Positions 1 through 12,829 of a DNA stretch of 64,000 bases are shown piece after piece; the stretch's first letter is position 1; each line of letters starts with the position of its first letter. The notes under the pieces are model-generated. The model did not search any database. It saw nothing but the letters and a program-made list of their open reading frames with translations, and was not told where the DNA came from. This DNA comes from Mastigias papua (taxonomy: Eukaryota; Cnidaria; Scyphozoa; Rhizostomeae; Mastigiidae): assembly GCA_964019165.1 (NCBI GenBank), contig OZ025271.1, forward strand, positions 13,185,759 through 13,249,758, read 5' to 3'. A program made the translations under genes and the position numbers.

Positions 1-1912
<1,912 letters not shown>

Positions 1913-1939
1913 ATGAGCAATATCGATTACTAAACAGGC

Positions 1940-2097
<158 letters not shown>

Positions 2098-2154
2098 ACA
2101 GACAGAGTGAACAAGAGAAAGACGATCTGGAGTTTCTTGTAATATGTATATAAT

Positions 2155-2195
2155 GCTCTACTAGTTTCGACCGATGGTCATCATCAGGAGAATAA
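2155..2195 (-). ncRNA. Hammerhead-ribozyme-like motif in the Penelope-like element 3' flank
   Basis: On the minus strand CTGATGA (2187-2181) is followed by an unpaired T, a 4-bp stem GACC/GGTC with loop ATC, then GAAAC (2168-2164). These are the conserved core blocks of a hammerhead ribozyme in the right order. Downstream lies GTA and then GAG, and GAG can pair with CTC just before CTGATGA as a short stem I; a few more pairs beyond one mismatch are possible. Stem III would be a single C-G pair with a 2-nt loop, so activity is doubtful. Hammerheads are established components of Penelope-like elements. Confidence 0.5.
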
Positions 2196-2473
2196 CAAAA
2201 TGTGCTTACACTACTGTTTTTATGACTAAAATTTGTAATATGACATAGGATATGTAATACAATGTTACGTTTAATTGGGGGTATTATGGGTTGACTTTTT
2301 ATTGACTTTCGTTTAATGAATTGATAGGCCACACGGAAACAATGTGTAAACAATGAATGAACGGTGTGCTGTGGCTCTTATGCTTTGGTATTTTAAAAAG
2401 TTTTTTAGAAGGTTCATGGGTGGTTTAGTTTATTGGTTAACCCATTAGGGCATAATGTCTTAAGGCGTTTAAT

Positions 2474-2968
2474 CTATCTGTCCTCATGGGACTCTAAAAT
2501 TGTTGTAATTTTTTCTGGTGGGGCTGTTTCTATTTTTTCTATGATGGTGAATTTAGCGTGTATAGAGAAGTTATGGTCTGGTTGGCGGAAATGTTGTTCC
2601 ACAGGGAGTAGTTTATCAAAATCGGTTGATCTGATTCTATGTCTGTAGTTGTTAAGTCTAATATTAAAGGGCCATTCTGATTTACCTATGTATTGTTTAT
2701 TGCAATAAATGCATTCTAATAGGTATATGACATTTTTGCTTTTGCAGTTGGTTTGATGATAAATGTTGTAAGAATGGTGTGTAACAAAACTTTTAACCGA
2801 GCTTGTTGATTTTATATGGTTACAGCATAAACTATTAGTGGAGTTGCATGGGTGACAAAATTTTATAGTGTGTGTTTTCTTAGGATATTTTTGAACGACT
2901 TTGTTGTTTAAGATGTTGTTGCTGCCAATCATTTCTTTAAGGTTCGTAGGTCGTCGGAAAGCTAGCAT
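2474..2968 (-). CDS. GIY-YIG endonuclease domain of a Penelope-like element (partial)
   Basis: This 164-residue open frame is the C-terminal part of a Penelope-like polyprotein. The start MLAFRRPTNL is the segment that links RT to endonuclease in these elements. Cysteine-rich pairs follow at about residues 38-52 (CHPCN and CCNH), the zinc-finger-like part of the linker. The endonuclease core is at residues 80-110: IYLLECIYCNKQYIGK holds the paired-Cys and YIG signature, followed by FNIRLNNYRHR with the catalytic-region Arg and a conserved HR. The C-terminus (EKITTILESHED) is the usual tail. The endonuclease nicks target DNA to prime reverse transcription. The frame is open throughout, but without the RT the element cannot be autonomous. 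Confidence 0.8.
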   Translation of the reverse strand: MLAFRRPTNLKEMIGSNNILNNKVVQKYPKKTHTIKFCHPCNSTNSLCCNHIKSTSSVKSFVTHHSYNIYHQTNCKSKNVIYLLECIYCNKQYIGKSEWPFNIRLNNYRHRIRSTDFDKLLPVEQHFRQPDHNFSIHAKFTIIEKIETAPPEKITTILESHEDR

Positions 2969-2989
2969 ACCTGGTTTATATATATATAT

Positions 2990-5900
2990 GTTTGCATAGA
3001 GTTAACACACAACATCTAAATCTAAGCTCAAACAACGTCTAAGTCTAGTTCACAGTCATCATCAACATCGTCGTCCTTGATGGTATTTTTGGAGCAGGTT
3101 CGGTAACATCTTCTTCCATTACTTTAAATGGGTTTTTGACGTGTAACTTACATCATTAAGGTATTAAGCTCTTCCATCAGCATACTTTTTGCTTTCTTTA
3201 AAGCAGGAAATCATATCACCTTTGCTACCACCAACTCGTAATGACAACAGGGGCATATGTTCGAGGGGGGCCGGGCGTTTAATAGAATGAAGCGATTATT
3301 GAAAAAATGCTTAAAATAGAGAGTGCTTATTCGAGGGTTGCATTAAAAAAAGGGACGTTTAATCGACGCATAACGGTAAACCATTTCACTCTATTCATTG
3401 GCCACTGCTTCAGCGAGCAGACTTGACGTCCCTTTTGGGACATGACAACGTTGGGGGCAATTAGTAATTACACTAGCCTAAACCTATGTCAGGTACACCA
3501 CTGCTTTAACTAAAATGTCCAATTGAATAATCTTCCTTCCAAGAACATTATAAGACATACTTCCCAAGGGATGGCTTATTTGTAGATTTATGGTTCAGTA
3601 AGCAATATATGCATGGTACATGAAGTGCTCGCATATATAGGAAATGAATTAAAGACAAACTTAACGACAGTCTAGAATGACAATTAGGTCATCAAAGTAA
3701 AGAAACATTAGTTGCCATAAACAGTAGAGACAGAGGATCAAAAGGCCTATTACTATTCTTTAAGAACATGTAATCTAATTAACCATTTTGCCACTTTTTA
3801 CCAAAATCTCTGACAATCAAGGATAAACGATGAGGTGCAATCAAGAAGTAATTATCGGAAAGATTCACTTTAGAAGACTTTTAAGTGATAGCTTAGTTAA
3901 AAATTTTCATCTGCTTTTACTTATTTCTACTGTATTTATTACCAATGCAAAAATCTCTGACATTCACGGATAACTAGCAAAGCTGCATGCCGAAAATGTA
4001 CAATGATTTTTGAAGTTATTCACTATTTGATTGGCTCTAACCATGGCCAATGATAAAATCGACTTTATTTTTATGGACTAAATATCTATCAATAGTTCAC
4101 TGTTATGCAGTTTAAAACACATACTGAGATTATACTGTCTCATTTACGTTAATCTACAATCTTAGTATTGCTGTTGCTGGAAATAGGCTTAATAAGGGTG
4201 TTGAGTTCTATTGACAGACATCCACTTCATTTTTGCAAGTATTTCAGAAGATAAAAGTGTTTAATGAGAATTCTTGCAGCTTAATGTGGCTAGAAAGCTG
4301 TCGATGTTGATTCATTTCTAACCTTGTGTTACGAAACTGTCATCATCCAACCTGACTGACCTTCTTGTTCATCCGCATAAACTCTTATTACCATCATTAT
4401 TACATATTATACATGTTAAGTTTTATTATATCTTTTATACAAGTAAATTATTTAGCTGTTAATTATAATTTATAATTAGACATGATAAATTAAGTTTACA
4501 TAAAACTTCTTAAGTAATTTGTATGTGTATCTGGTTTGAAAGTAACGAATTATGATACAAACAGAATTGATAAAAATTGTTAAATAGGATCGATATCAAA
4601 ATTTGATGACATATTTGAGCATATTACAAGCATCAAGAAAATAGTAAGCCTTTGTGGAATTTCTCAAAGATTAGTAAACAATTTGGATGAATGACAAAAT
4701 GGTGATATAGACTGATAGATTAGCTTTGGTTGAAATCTGACAAAAGCGAGGTAAAAAGAAACTTTAATCAAGTTTAGTAGCAATTAATAACTTGCCATTA
4801 ATTGGTTCATTGTCTCTAGTTAATTGCAAATCCTTCCCGACTTCTTCTGTAACTTTTCCTGCACATCTTCTTCCATAGACTCTTGTAAATTCCATCTATT
4901 ATGAATTTGTTTCTTTCTGTATCTTCAGTTTCACGTTAATCACAGATGGATCCAGAAGGGGACCGTTTGGCCATGGTCCCCTAACAATGAACATTTATCA
5001 CATGAAATTGAGCATATAGCGTATGCTGAATCTGTTTAACGTGTCCATTATGTTTAGAGTCACATGTCCATTATAATTGTGAAAATATGAATAAAGCGGA
5101 TTATAGAATGCAAATCTTATCAACTGCAGTTTGCCTGTCGTAACATATCATACTAAGCATATAGATGATTTCATTTATAGCAATTTTGCATTAAATTACC
5201 AAGAAGAATGTATCCTTCTACAGCGATCATCTTGTAATTCCTACTGTATTGTCACAGCGTATTGTTACTGCATAGTGCCAATTCGTGACTATCATCTGAT
5301 TGCCAATGGCATTTATAACGAAAATGTAGCACAATAAGTCATAGATTTCTTGAAGTTAACATTATTTCCCATAGTAGGACATGGATCTCTCTACTTTGCT
5401 AGTGAATTTCAATGCTACAAGTATTCATCTTAGCAATGGATAGAGCATTCAAAGTAGGCCTAATTTGCTTGTGGAACAGTTCTAAATTCAAGGCAAACAT
5501 TTTCATTGGTAAAGCAATCACAACATAGCATGTAATCTGCAAAACTATTTTCACATATTTTCGGGATTTTCAAGTGCCTCAGTGGCCTATGCCTACAGAA
5601 TTGTTCTCAAGTTCAATTATGGAAGAACATTTTTAGAAATTGAGCTAATATCTTTCATATTGAAACATCATGACTTATATTTCTTATATTTATTCCTAGT
5701 TGGATCTTTGTCACAGAGCTGTATTTTTCATTTGCACAATTTCTCATTAGAGTAAAATCAGGAAAGGCATCAGAACGGTAGGGAGCACGATGATTTTAGC
5801 TCCGTCATCTTTATAAATGACTCTCCGCGTTTAATCTGCTTTTCATTCTCGAGTTATCGTGGGTCCGTCCCCAAACAACAATGCAATTCAATCAAATCTT

Positions 5901-6490
5901 AGTCTAGAAGATGCGTCTTTGTAGCCATTCTAAAAGGCAAAACTTACAGAATTTTGTCACATATGGTACAGACATGTTGGATCTTTCAAAGTCACTAAAC
6001 AATATCATCCACATTCCAAGGTGCAATTCCCTCAAACATACCTACCCGGTAGCACGACTAAATTGTACAAGTCAAAATTGTCTCGAAATACCTCCCAGCT
6101 TTCTTTCAGCAAGGGCTTAGCTTACTCTAGTTGCTTCTATGAAAAAAGCCTTAGAAGACCCGATGTATGATTCTACCCAATTGGCTCTCCTCAATCTTCG
6201 ATGCTGCATCCACCCATGAGTTTTAAACATAATCCAAACAGGATGATGATCCTAACCATAATCTGATTATCTACATACAGAATGTCTGAATATTAAATTC
6301 AATGTAATAAATTGTACAGATAATGGAAGATAAAATATATAAATAAAATATATAATATATAACACAGCAGGTTCTAATGTAATGAGCATGTAAGCAATTG
6401 ATTTATAAGAATGTGAATTGTGGTGCTTCTTACAATCTGCTTGTTGGATAAGTGGCATCCATCGCTGAATCATCGTGTTGCGTATCATTA
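2990..6490. other. AT-rich sequence without recognisable genes
   Basis: No exon with paired splice sites or TE-coding similarity was found. The stretch at 3,290-3,375 contains GTGCTTATTCGAGGG and GGGACGTTTAATCGACGC followed by AACGGTAAACC, which resembles the opposite-strand motif at 39,905-39,960. A TGGATCCAGAAGGGGACC block near 4,948 resembles the end of the CAGGGG element at 15,966. Other short frames here have no recognisable content. Confidence 0.5.
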
Positions 6491-6739
6491 TCTAGCGTGC
6501 AGAGAACACGGAGGCAGAGAGAGGAGAGGGCGATGTTGACTGTACTCTGACTCTACTCTGACTTAATGTTACTTTACAGATAACATAGATATATACATAA
6601 ACATTGAACAACCCAAAATTAACATGATACACGTGCAGGAAGAGTTTGGTTGTTTTTGTTGTTAGAGGATGTTAGAGGATTGCTGACTAGGATCATGTTG
6701 CGATGATTGCGTATAGAACAACAGAAGAGGAATGACGAG

Positions 6740-6868
6740 GTGTTCGATGAGAGGATTGACTTATTGTGATATCCTAGGCGTGTAATTGAAAATTGTGAGT
6801 GAATGAAAGAAGGAAAATTGACGTAAAGTAAGAAATGGCCTATGCTACAATGTTTACACTCACTACAG
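6740..6868 (+). repeat. Diverged direct repeat, copy 1 (possible LTR-like pair)
   Basis: This block matches 7,213-7,342 in the same orientation. Both begin TGTTCGATGA and both end in AATGGCCTATGCTACAATG followed by TTTAC, then TCACTACAG. Divergence looks like roughly 15-20% by eye. The copies are 473 bp apart. The ends could fit an LTR (TG...CA), but no primer-binding site, polypurine tract or coding region lies between them, so a solo pair of LTR fragments or a tandem duplication are both possible. Confidence 0.6.
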
Positions 6869-7212
6869 GAGTTCCCCCTTTAGATTGCAAGCGGATGAGA
6901 AGCATTCGATCCGTAATGGAGAAAGCAGTGTGCGATTGTTAACATTGTAGGGTGAGAAATATGAATGGCAAAAAAGAATAGCATTAGTGAAATAAGCGAA
7001 CAAGTATACATCAAAAAGTTACTATTTTTATTAAATGTCCGATGATTGAATGACGAGTGTCCAATCTTGATTTTGTTAATGCTTGGTCAACGTCTTTGCG
7101 TTGGGCAACCAGGAACCAGGAGCGGAAGAAGTTTCGTGGAGCGAAAGCAGTGAGAGAGGCATGAGATGATTGTGTGCTGAGTTGTTGCTGCCTTGAGTTC
7201 TGTGTTGGCATA

Positions 7213-7342
7213 AGTGTTCGATGACAGGAGTGACGTACGGTGATATCCATGGTGTGTGATTGAAGGTTGTGAATGAATGAATGAAAGAAAATTGGCGTTG
7301 AGTAACAAATGGCCTATGCTACAATGTTTACGATCACTACAG
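7213..7342 (+). repeat. Diverged direct repeat, copy 2
   Basis: Partner of 6,740-6,868. The internal ATGAATGAATGAA run is longer than in copy 1. The sequence between the copies shows no recognisable coding content. Confidence 0.6.
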
Positions 7343-9080
7343 ATTCATTGGTGAATGAACTGTTCATATGACATGTGATGCTGTTGCTCTTGTGCGTAGT
7401 GACTATATTAATTAACAGAAGCGCATATTTTTATAAGAAACCTAGCTTATGGCCTAGTTATGAAAGTTCTTTATTTTTAGACATCTTTTGATCAGAGTTA
7501 TCAACGCTAGAGTTTCAGAATGGTTCTTTAACTTTAACAGCACATTTAACGCCATTTACGTTGTGAGTTTGGCATTTTAATCCTCAATTCCTTTGCAGTG
7601 ATGAGAATATTAAAAGTCAAAGAGTTTCTTAGGAGTTTGTTTGTTAGTAGTAAATGTTTATAAATATTTTGGTCTTCTACACGCAGAATTTCTCATTAGA
7701 TTTCTGCATGCATTCTCTATGCTCTTTACAATGCGATTCCTTAACACAAAGCACTTGTACACCTAAAGAATGCAATCAAACGTAGTGAAAGTTATGTTAG
7801 AAGAGAACGGGTACAATTAGCTATTTATACTTCCATGTACTGAATATACTAATACAGGAAACATTATACAAGTGGTGATGTTTAAGCTGATAATCCTCTG
7901 TACAATGAGAAATTTTCTTATCGTGTTTTTTCAACGTCAAATTGAAATAGTATCGCTGGTAATATTAAAATTATTATGAAACATTCAGTATTCACCTTGA
8001 TCACATTTTAGTACTGAGAAAAATAGACATCTAATTAAATCTAGAAGGTGATAATAACACTGTAAAAATTAGAGACATTAAGTGCAACAAATAGAGCTGA
8101 TTATTATGCATATGAGAATTATTCTTAACTTTCCAAAATTCATACTTAAACCAAAAGGATGGAGAAATCAATGTATATAACAATGTTTCAATTGCTTCTA
8201 ATGGATCTTTCTCAATAATACAGTTTGTAAAATGCATTTTCAGTAAATCTGCACTGTACATTTTTACCACTGTTTAATGTTTCATTTACAATCAACAGAA
8301 ATCCCCATCAGTTCAATAAGAACTGTTAATAGTTTGCCCATGAATTCCCGATCTCCCCCTAAAATCTATGAAACTCTCTTACTGTTGGGAAATCACCCTA
8401 TAAGTAGCAATCTCTTTATTCATAATTTCCATGTGTTGTTATTACAAATGCTTTCTCATCTTCAAATCATTTTCTATTCAATATTTAAACTTCAAATATG
8501 CTAATTTGTGATAAATTCCATATTATATATTAATTTATTACATTTATATATTCAATATATTTACGCTATTCTGTTGTGTTGTAGTTCTCAGTGTTTTTGG
8601 TTTAGAACATTAGATGTCATGTGACACCATACTTAGCTTCGTCTTTATTCTTCTTTAGAGTTCATCTCGACCAGTTACTAGATAGACATTCCACTATTTG
8701 ATGATATCTTGGGACACTTATAACAAGAACACAATCTCATCTCAATTAGTAAGACCCTACAGTTGTTTTGAAGTCGACTTTTGACGAGTGGTGAGTAATA
8801 TGATGTGAATTAACTCACTCTATGGCTTTCTGATTGATTTTCTTCTATTAATTATGCTTATTTATGTCTTACATACGTATGTCTACATGTTGACATACTT
8901 TGTCATACTTTGTACAATCATATGGGTTAACATGTAACTGAAAATATATTACATTAAATCGAAAAATTAGAAAATAGTAATTAAATGATTGTTACATATC
9001 ATTAAGATAGTTACAAATGACTGTTTGTTCATTAATGTTGTTTTTTAATAGTAGATATGAAGCGAATAAGTACGACAATA
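7343..9080. other. AT-rich sequence, nothing recognised
   Basis: No credible coding exon, structured RNA or repeat beyond simple AT-richness was found in this stretch. Confidence 0.5.
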
Positions 9081-9240
9081 TTTGTCAATTTACAAGACAA
9101 ATTTCGGATTGTTCCAATCCATCATCAAATGCTAAATACAATGAAAAACTTCTAGGTGCATAAATAAATGCTAAATTATCAATCGAATGAATATATTAAT
9201 TGAAAGAGGAATTAATGTAGCGAAAAGGAGTGTAACTCAC
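9081..9240 (+). repeat. Left arm of an inverted repeat flanking the Penelope-like element
   Basis: This arm matches the reverse complement of about 11,415-11,545. Shared blocks include CAATTTACAAGACA, GGATTGTTCCAATCCATCATC, GCTAAATA and GGAATTAATGTA. The Penelope-like element lies between the arms. The right arm lies in a minus-strand frame, so the repeat may derive from a once-coding element. Divergence is substantial and there are indels. Confidence 0.65.
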
Positions 9241-9491
9241 TTTCTCACTGACTTCTCAGACTCACTTTCTTTTTAATGGTAAAGTCTATCACCAAATAGA
9301 TGGTGTTGCTATGGGCTCATAACTTGTACCTGTGCTAACTAGTCTATTCCTGGGCATCATGAAGATATATGGCTTAATGAATATCAAAGACCTCCTGTTC
9401 AGTTTCATCGACGATATGTTAATTATTGTTTATGTCCTTTTAATACTGAGGATGATACATTATCACTTTTTGATTTTCTCAGCTCACAAAC

Positions 9492-9494
9492 CCA
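9492..9494. repeat. 3-bp target-site duplication CCA (left)
   Basis: CCA precedes the left terminal inverted repeat and is repeated at 10,351-10,353 after the right one. The host frame on both sides (AHKP, then NIKF) confirms where the insertion lies. Confidence 0.7.
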
Positions 9495-10350
9495 GGCCTC
9501 AGTTACACGGTACCGGATAGCTTTTTGTATCGGATACCAATTGGCTATCTGATACAACTTTTGCTCCGAATTCATTGCGGTTACACTGTTCCGGATAGCT
9601 TTGTATACCTGTTACGTTTCCAGTTACACGGTACCAGATCCACTCCGCACTGCAAGGCCTTATCTATTGTTTTTTGCTCTTCTGCGGAGACAACCATAGC
9701 AACTAGGTTTAAGGCTGCCATAGTTTGGCTCCAAATGTTAGCTGCCATCACTTTGCAAGCATGGCCAACATAGAAGATTGCGACGATGCATTCGGATGGA
9801 CAGATGCTGAAGTTGAGCTTTTACTGGAAGCTGTTAAAGTATTTGCCAACCAGTGTCAATTTGAGGGTAAAGACTGGGAGAGTATAAAGTCATGGCACTT
9901 TTCCATAGGCAGGGTTAGCAACATTTGCCAATAATCTAGTGATGCATCCTTTTCTCGCCAAATACATAGTCAAACTCCTTTGAAAAATCAAACTAGTTAG
10001 CTGGACTGCACCGGCTAATGCCGTAAATACAAATGCAATGTCAAGAAGCTTATTGATTTCCACCATATTGTCTTCTTTTACGAAGTATCAAATTTGGCGC
10101 CCTTTTCGTCCTTCACTCTGAGAATGAGGCTATGGAGCAAAAAGTGTATCGGATAGCCCTTTACGGCTTGGTTACACGGAACCCGAGTGTATCGGATACA
10201 TTCTTGTGTCACTTACAAATCAGATCACTTTTTGTACCGGATAGCCAATGGAATGTGTATCGGATAGCAAGGCACCGTGTAACTGACAGGCGTATCTGGT
10301 ATAAAATGCTATCCGATACAAAAGGTATCCGGTACCGTGTAACTGAGGCC
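9495..10350. mobile_element. 856-bp TIR element, PIF/Harbinger-like, non-autonomous
   Basis: The ends are near-perfect inverted repeats starting GGCCTCAGTTACACGG. The first 25 bp are identical on both ends and similarity extends to about 43 bp. Inside each end are further diverged copies of short motifs: GGTTACAC, CCGGATAGC and TATCGGATA recur at 9,580-9,640 and 10,160-10,320. The 3-bp target duplication and the trihelix/Myb-like frame inside suggest the PIF/Harbinger group, although CCA is not the usual TWA target. No transposase is present, so movement would need a partner in trans. Confidence 0.8.
9725..9934 (+). CDS. Trihelix/Myb-like DNA-binding fragment inside the TIR element
   Basis: A 69-residue frame. 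Residues 24-54 (WTDAEVELLLEAVKVFANQC, then EGKDWESIKS) match the start of the trihelix/Myb-SANT-like domain common in the accessory protein of PIF/Harbinger-type elements: a Trp followed by an acidic helix with EVELLL, and a second W in DWES. The frame then ends in unrelated sequence, with no third helix, so it is truncated or continues in an unseen exon. Such proteins bind the element's ends and assist the transposase; here that role is inferred. Confidence 0.6.
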   Translation: MAPNVSCHHFASMANIEDCDDAFGWTDAEVELLLEAVKVFANQCQFEGKDWESIKSWHFSIGRVSNICQ

Positions 10351-11414
10351 CCAAACATCAAATTCATTGTTAAAAAGGAAAATAATATGATGTTGGCTAT
10401 TCTTGATGTCTGTATCAACAATAAAGACCCATCCTGTCTCTTAGCATCATTACATCCTAGAAATACATTTACTCGGTTGCTTAATAATTTTTTCAGCGTT
10501 TCTTCCTTTTCTTATAAAATTGGTGTTATTCGCACATTAGTAGGTAGAGCTTACAAAATTAATAATACTCTTCTTAACTTTAATGAGGATGTTAATAAAC
10601 TCTACTTTATATTTAAAAAAATATCAATACCCTGAATATTTAATAAGCCGGGTAGTCAAATCGGATCTTGATAGCTCTAAAACCTCAACTTCACCTACTG
10701 ATATTTCTATTGTTTATTTTAAGCTGCCATATCTTAAGCTCTCCAATTTTACCCACAGTAAGATACGAATGATTGTCAATAAATATTGTAACAATCTTAA
10801 AATACAACTACAATTTTCTTCCTTTAGGATTAAAAATTTGCTATCGGTTAAGGATCATATGCCTAGATTGCTCCGCTCTTATGTGGTGTATAGATTTAAA
10901 TGTACCGGATGCAATTACGTACAGATTGGCAACACAACCCAACATTTATCTACTCGAGTGCGTGAGTATATATTTACTGATATAAATTATAATATCTTTA
11001 AACATCTTTAAAAGTTCAGTTTTTTGCAAAGAGGCTTGCACCAGTCGACCAAGAACACCAGTTGTTTCGTGTCACAGGCATACTTGTGGTATCTGAGCTC
11101 CGACCTACAGTAGTTTTTAATTTATGTGTTCAAATGGCCCCGGGCTAGTCATAGTTGTTTGCTCCCTGGGGTATCGTTCTAGTAGTATTGTAGTGTGTAA
11201 TTTTGCAAGTATTCTAAATTTTTATCGTGACTTTTATGGATACTAAAAAAAAGAGACTTGCAATAGTATTTGTTATAAAATGTTGGATTCTTCAAACACT
11301 CCGTATAAAGCAAAAATTAAAAAGGTATTGCACATCTTGTAGGACAGGCCCTGATTTAAATAAGCAGATTCAGCATTATAACTTTTCCGTAAGCTTTGAG
11401 CTCTTTTTCTATAA

Positions 11415-11545
11415 CCGTGTCATTCCTTTTCATTACATTAATTCCTTTTCGATTAATATATTCGATTGATGTGTCTAGAGGTTTCTCATCATATTTAGCA
11501 ACTGATGATGGATTGGAACAATCCAAAACATGTCTTGTAAATTGA
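11415..11545 (-). repeat. Right arm of the inverted repeat flanking the Penelope-like element
   Basis: Reverse-complement partner of 9,081-9,240. On the minus strand it lies within an open frame (LQFTRHVLDCSNPSSVAKYD and following) that I cannot assign to a family. It may be part of the same unknown element as the inverted repeat at 11,690-12,812. Confidence 0.6.
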
Positions 11546-11689
11546 AGAATATTTTTGTGTTTTTTCGCCTCACATCTACCTTTATAATATCCATATATTT
11601 TTTTTTTATAACATAACACTGTGTAACACAAGGAAGCATCTTAAACATATTAACTGCAGTTAAAATCGAATACTTTTTATATGATTTAT

Positions 11690-12140
11690 ACACTCTCCTC
11701 ACGAAAGTATCCGGATGCTGTTGAATTTGGTTGCGAATTCTCTGCGAGAAGGATTTTGTTTGCAAATTCCAAAATCAATTTCAATGAAAATCCTTTCATC
11801 AACTGCCCCTAAACTTTACTTGAAGCATCTTCATCCTTTCGACCTGCTAATTATTACACACATTTGATTTTATCAATATTTAAGCAAACGCTACGAAGAG
11901 TCTTTAATAAAGATGGTAGCGATCATACTGAAAGAGCTAACTTACGAACAGAGGTTAGAAATACTATTTTATCATAATAACGGGAATAGATACAATTAGA
12001 TCGAGAATAGATTTAATAATAATGAGAAAAGGTATCATCATTAGACTTTTAGACATCAGTTGCATACCTTACATCTGTTGCTGTTGACATCTGCAAAAAA
12101 CTTTGGAAGAAACAAGAAGTATAAAAAAGTTGCTGAGGTC
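11690..12140 (+). repeat. Left arm of a diverged long inverted repeat
   Basis: This arm pairs with 12,390-12,812. Shared blocks in order are CTCACGAAAGTATCCG, TTGCGAATTCTCTGCGAGA, TTGAAGCATCTTCA, TTACGAACAGAGGTTA, TTTTAGACATCA and ACAAGAAG. A translated stretch LTYEQRLEILFYHNNG recurs in both arms and resembles a helix-turn-helix start of a transposase, but I cannot name the family. The spacer between arms is about 250 bp. This could be two head-to-head element copies or the relic of a foldback element. Confidence 0.65.
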
Positions 12141-12389
12141 AAACCAACTGACTGCCCATTCGAAGAAAACAACGAATTCAGGCTGTGGAATAGGACTCTT
12201 ATTGTTAGTTGAAATAATCTTTTCTGAAACACTTCCAAAATCAATAAATAGTAACAAACTGTTGCAGAATTTCTGAGCTTATTAACAGTAATTCTTTTAT
12301 CCGAAATAAGAAGCTTGTACGCTGCAAGCCTTACGCAAGTCAACCGATCTCAATTTTACGATAGCATCACCTATGATGTCGCGAGAATT

Positions 12390-12812
12390 TTTGCCTTCCT
12401 GACCTTAGCATTTTTCTACGCTTCTTGTCTTTCCACAGTTTTTGCAAATGTCGACAGCATCAGCTTTAAGGTATCTGGTGATGTCTAAAAGTTTTTATGA
12501 TATCTTTTTCCATTATTATGCTAAAACAGTATTTTTAACATCTGTTCGTAAGTCAGCTGGTTCCTTTTCATGTTTACGATCTTGGCACAAAACTCTTCAT
12601 AGTGTTTGCCTACATATTAATAAACTCAGATTTTTGTAGTAGTAAGTAGGTCGAGAGGCTGAAGATGCTTCAAGTAAAGTTTAGCGGCGGTTGATGAAAG
12701 GGTTTTCATCAAAATTGATTTTGAAATTTGCAAACAAAATCTCTCTCGCAGAGAATTCGCAACCAAATTCAAAAGTATCCGATACTTTCGTGAGGACAGT
12801 GTATATGCATGT
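12390..12812 (-). repeat. Right arm of a diverged long inverted repeat
   Basis: Inverted partner of 11,690-12,140. Read on the minus strand it contains the same LTYEQ-like helix and, further on, ICKNCGKTRSVEKC, a possible Cys-pair motif. Both arms carry stops. Confidence 0.65.
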
Positions 12813-12829
12813 CCTGTTCGTTGGTCTTT

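Larger units (their letters stand above)
2105..2985 (-). mobile_element. Penelope-like element, 3' fragment
   Basis: Truncated Penelope-like retroelement on the minus strand. It keeps the end of the reverse-transcriptase linker, the GIY-YIG endonuclease frame and the 3' flank with a hammerhead-like motif. The reverse transcriptase core is absent: homology stops near 2,985 at a TATATA stretch. Penelope-like elements carry an RT fused to a C-terminal GIY-YIG endonuclease, and many carry hammerhead ribozyme motifs in their terminal repeats, which matches the order seen here. Confidence 0.8.
9241..11410 (+). pseudogene. Penelope-like element RT and GIY-YIG relic, split by a DNA transposon
   Basis: Decayed Penelope-like polyprotein on the plus strand. 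The RT part starts with FNGKVYHQIDGVAMGS (9,265-9,322), continues with FSFIDDM (the xxDD catalytic box, about 9,400-9,420) and breaks at 9,494. It resumes at 10,351 with NIKFIVKKENNMMLAILDV and continues through FSYKIGVIRTLVGRAYKINN and an FKK segment. A frameshift follows, then the endonuclease linker and GIY-YIG core SYVVYRFKCTGCNYVQIGN (about 10,880-10,935). The tail (DSSNTPYKAKIKKVL and LNKQIQHYNFSVSF, 11,285-11,400) is recognisable in shifted frames. Removing the 856-bp insertion and one copy of its 3-bp duplication rejoins the reading frame. Stops and frameshifts show it is dead. The YIG motif reads QIG here. Confidence 0.8.

Noticed and set aside
7011..7308. Overlapping minus-strand frames across the LTR-like repeats
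   Set aside because: They have no similarity to retrotransposon proteins and overlap repeated non-coding sequence.
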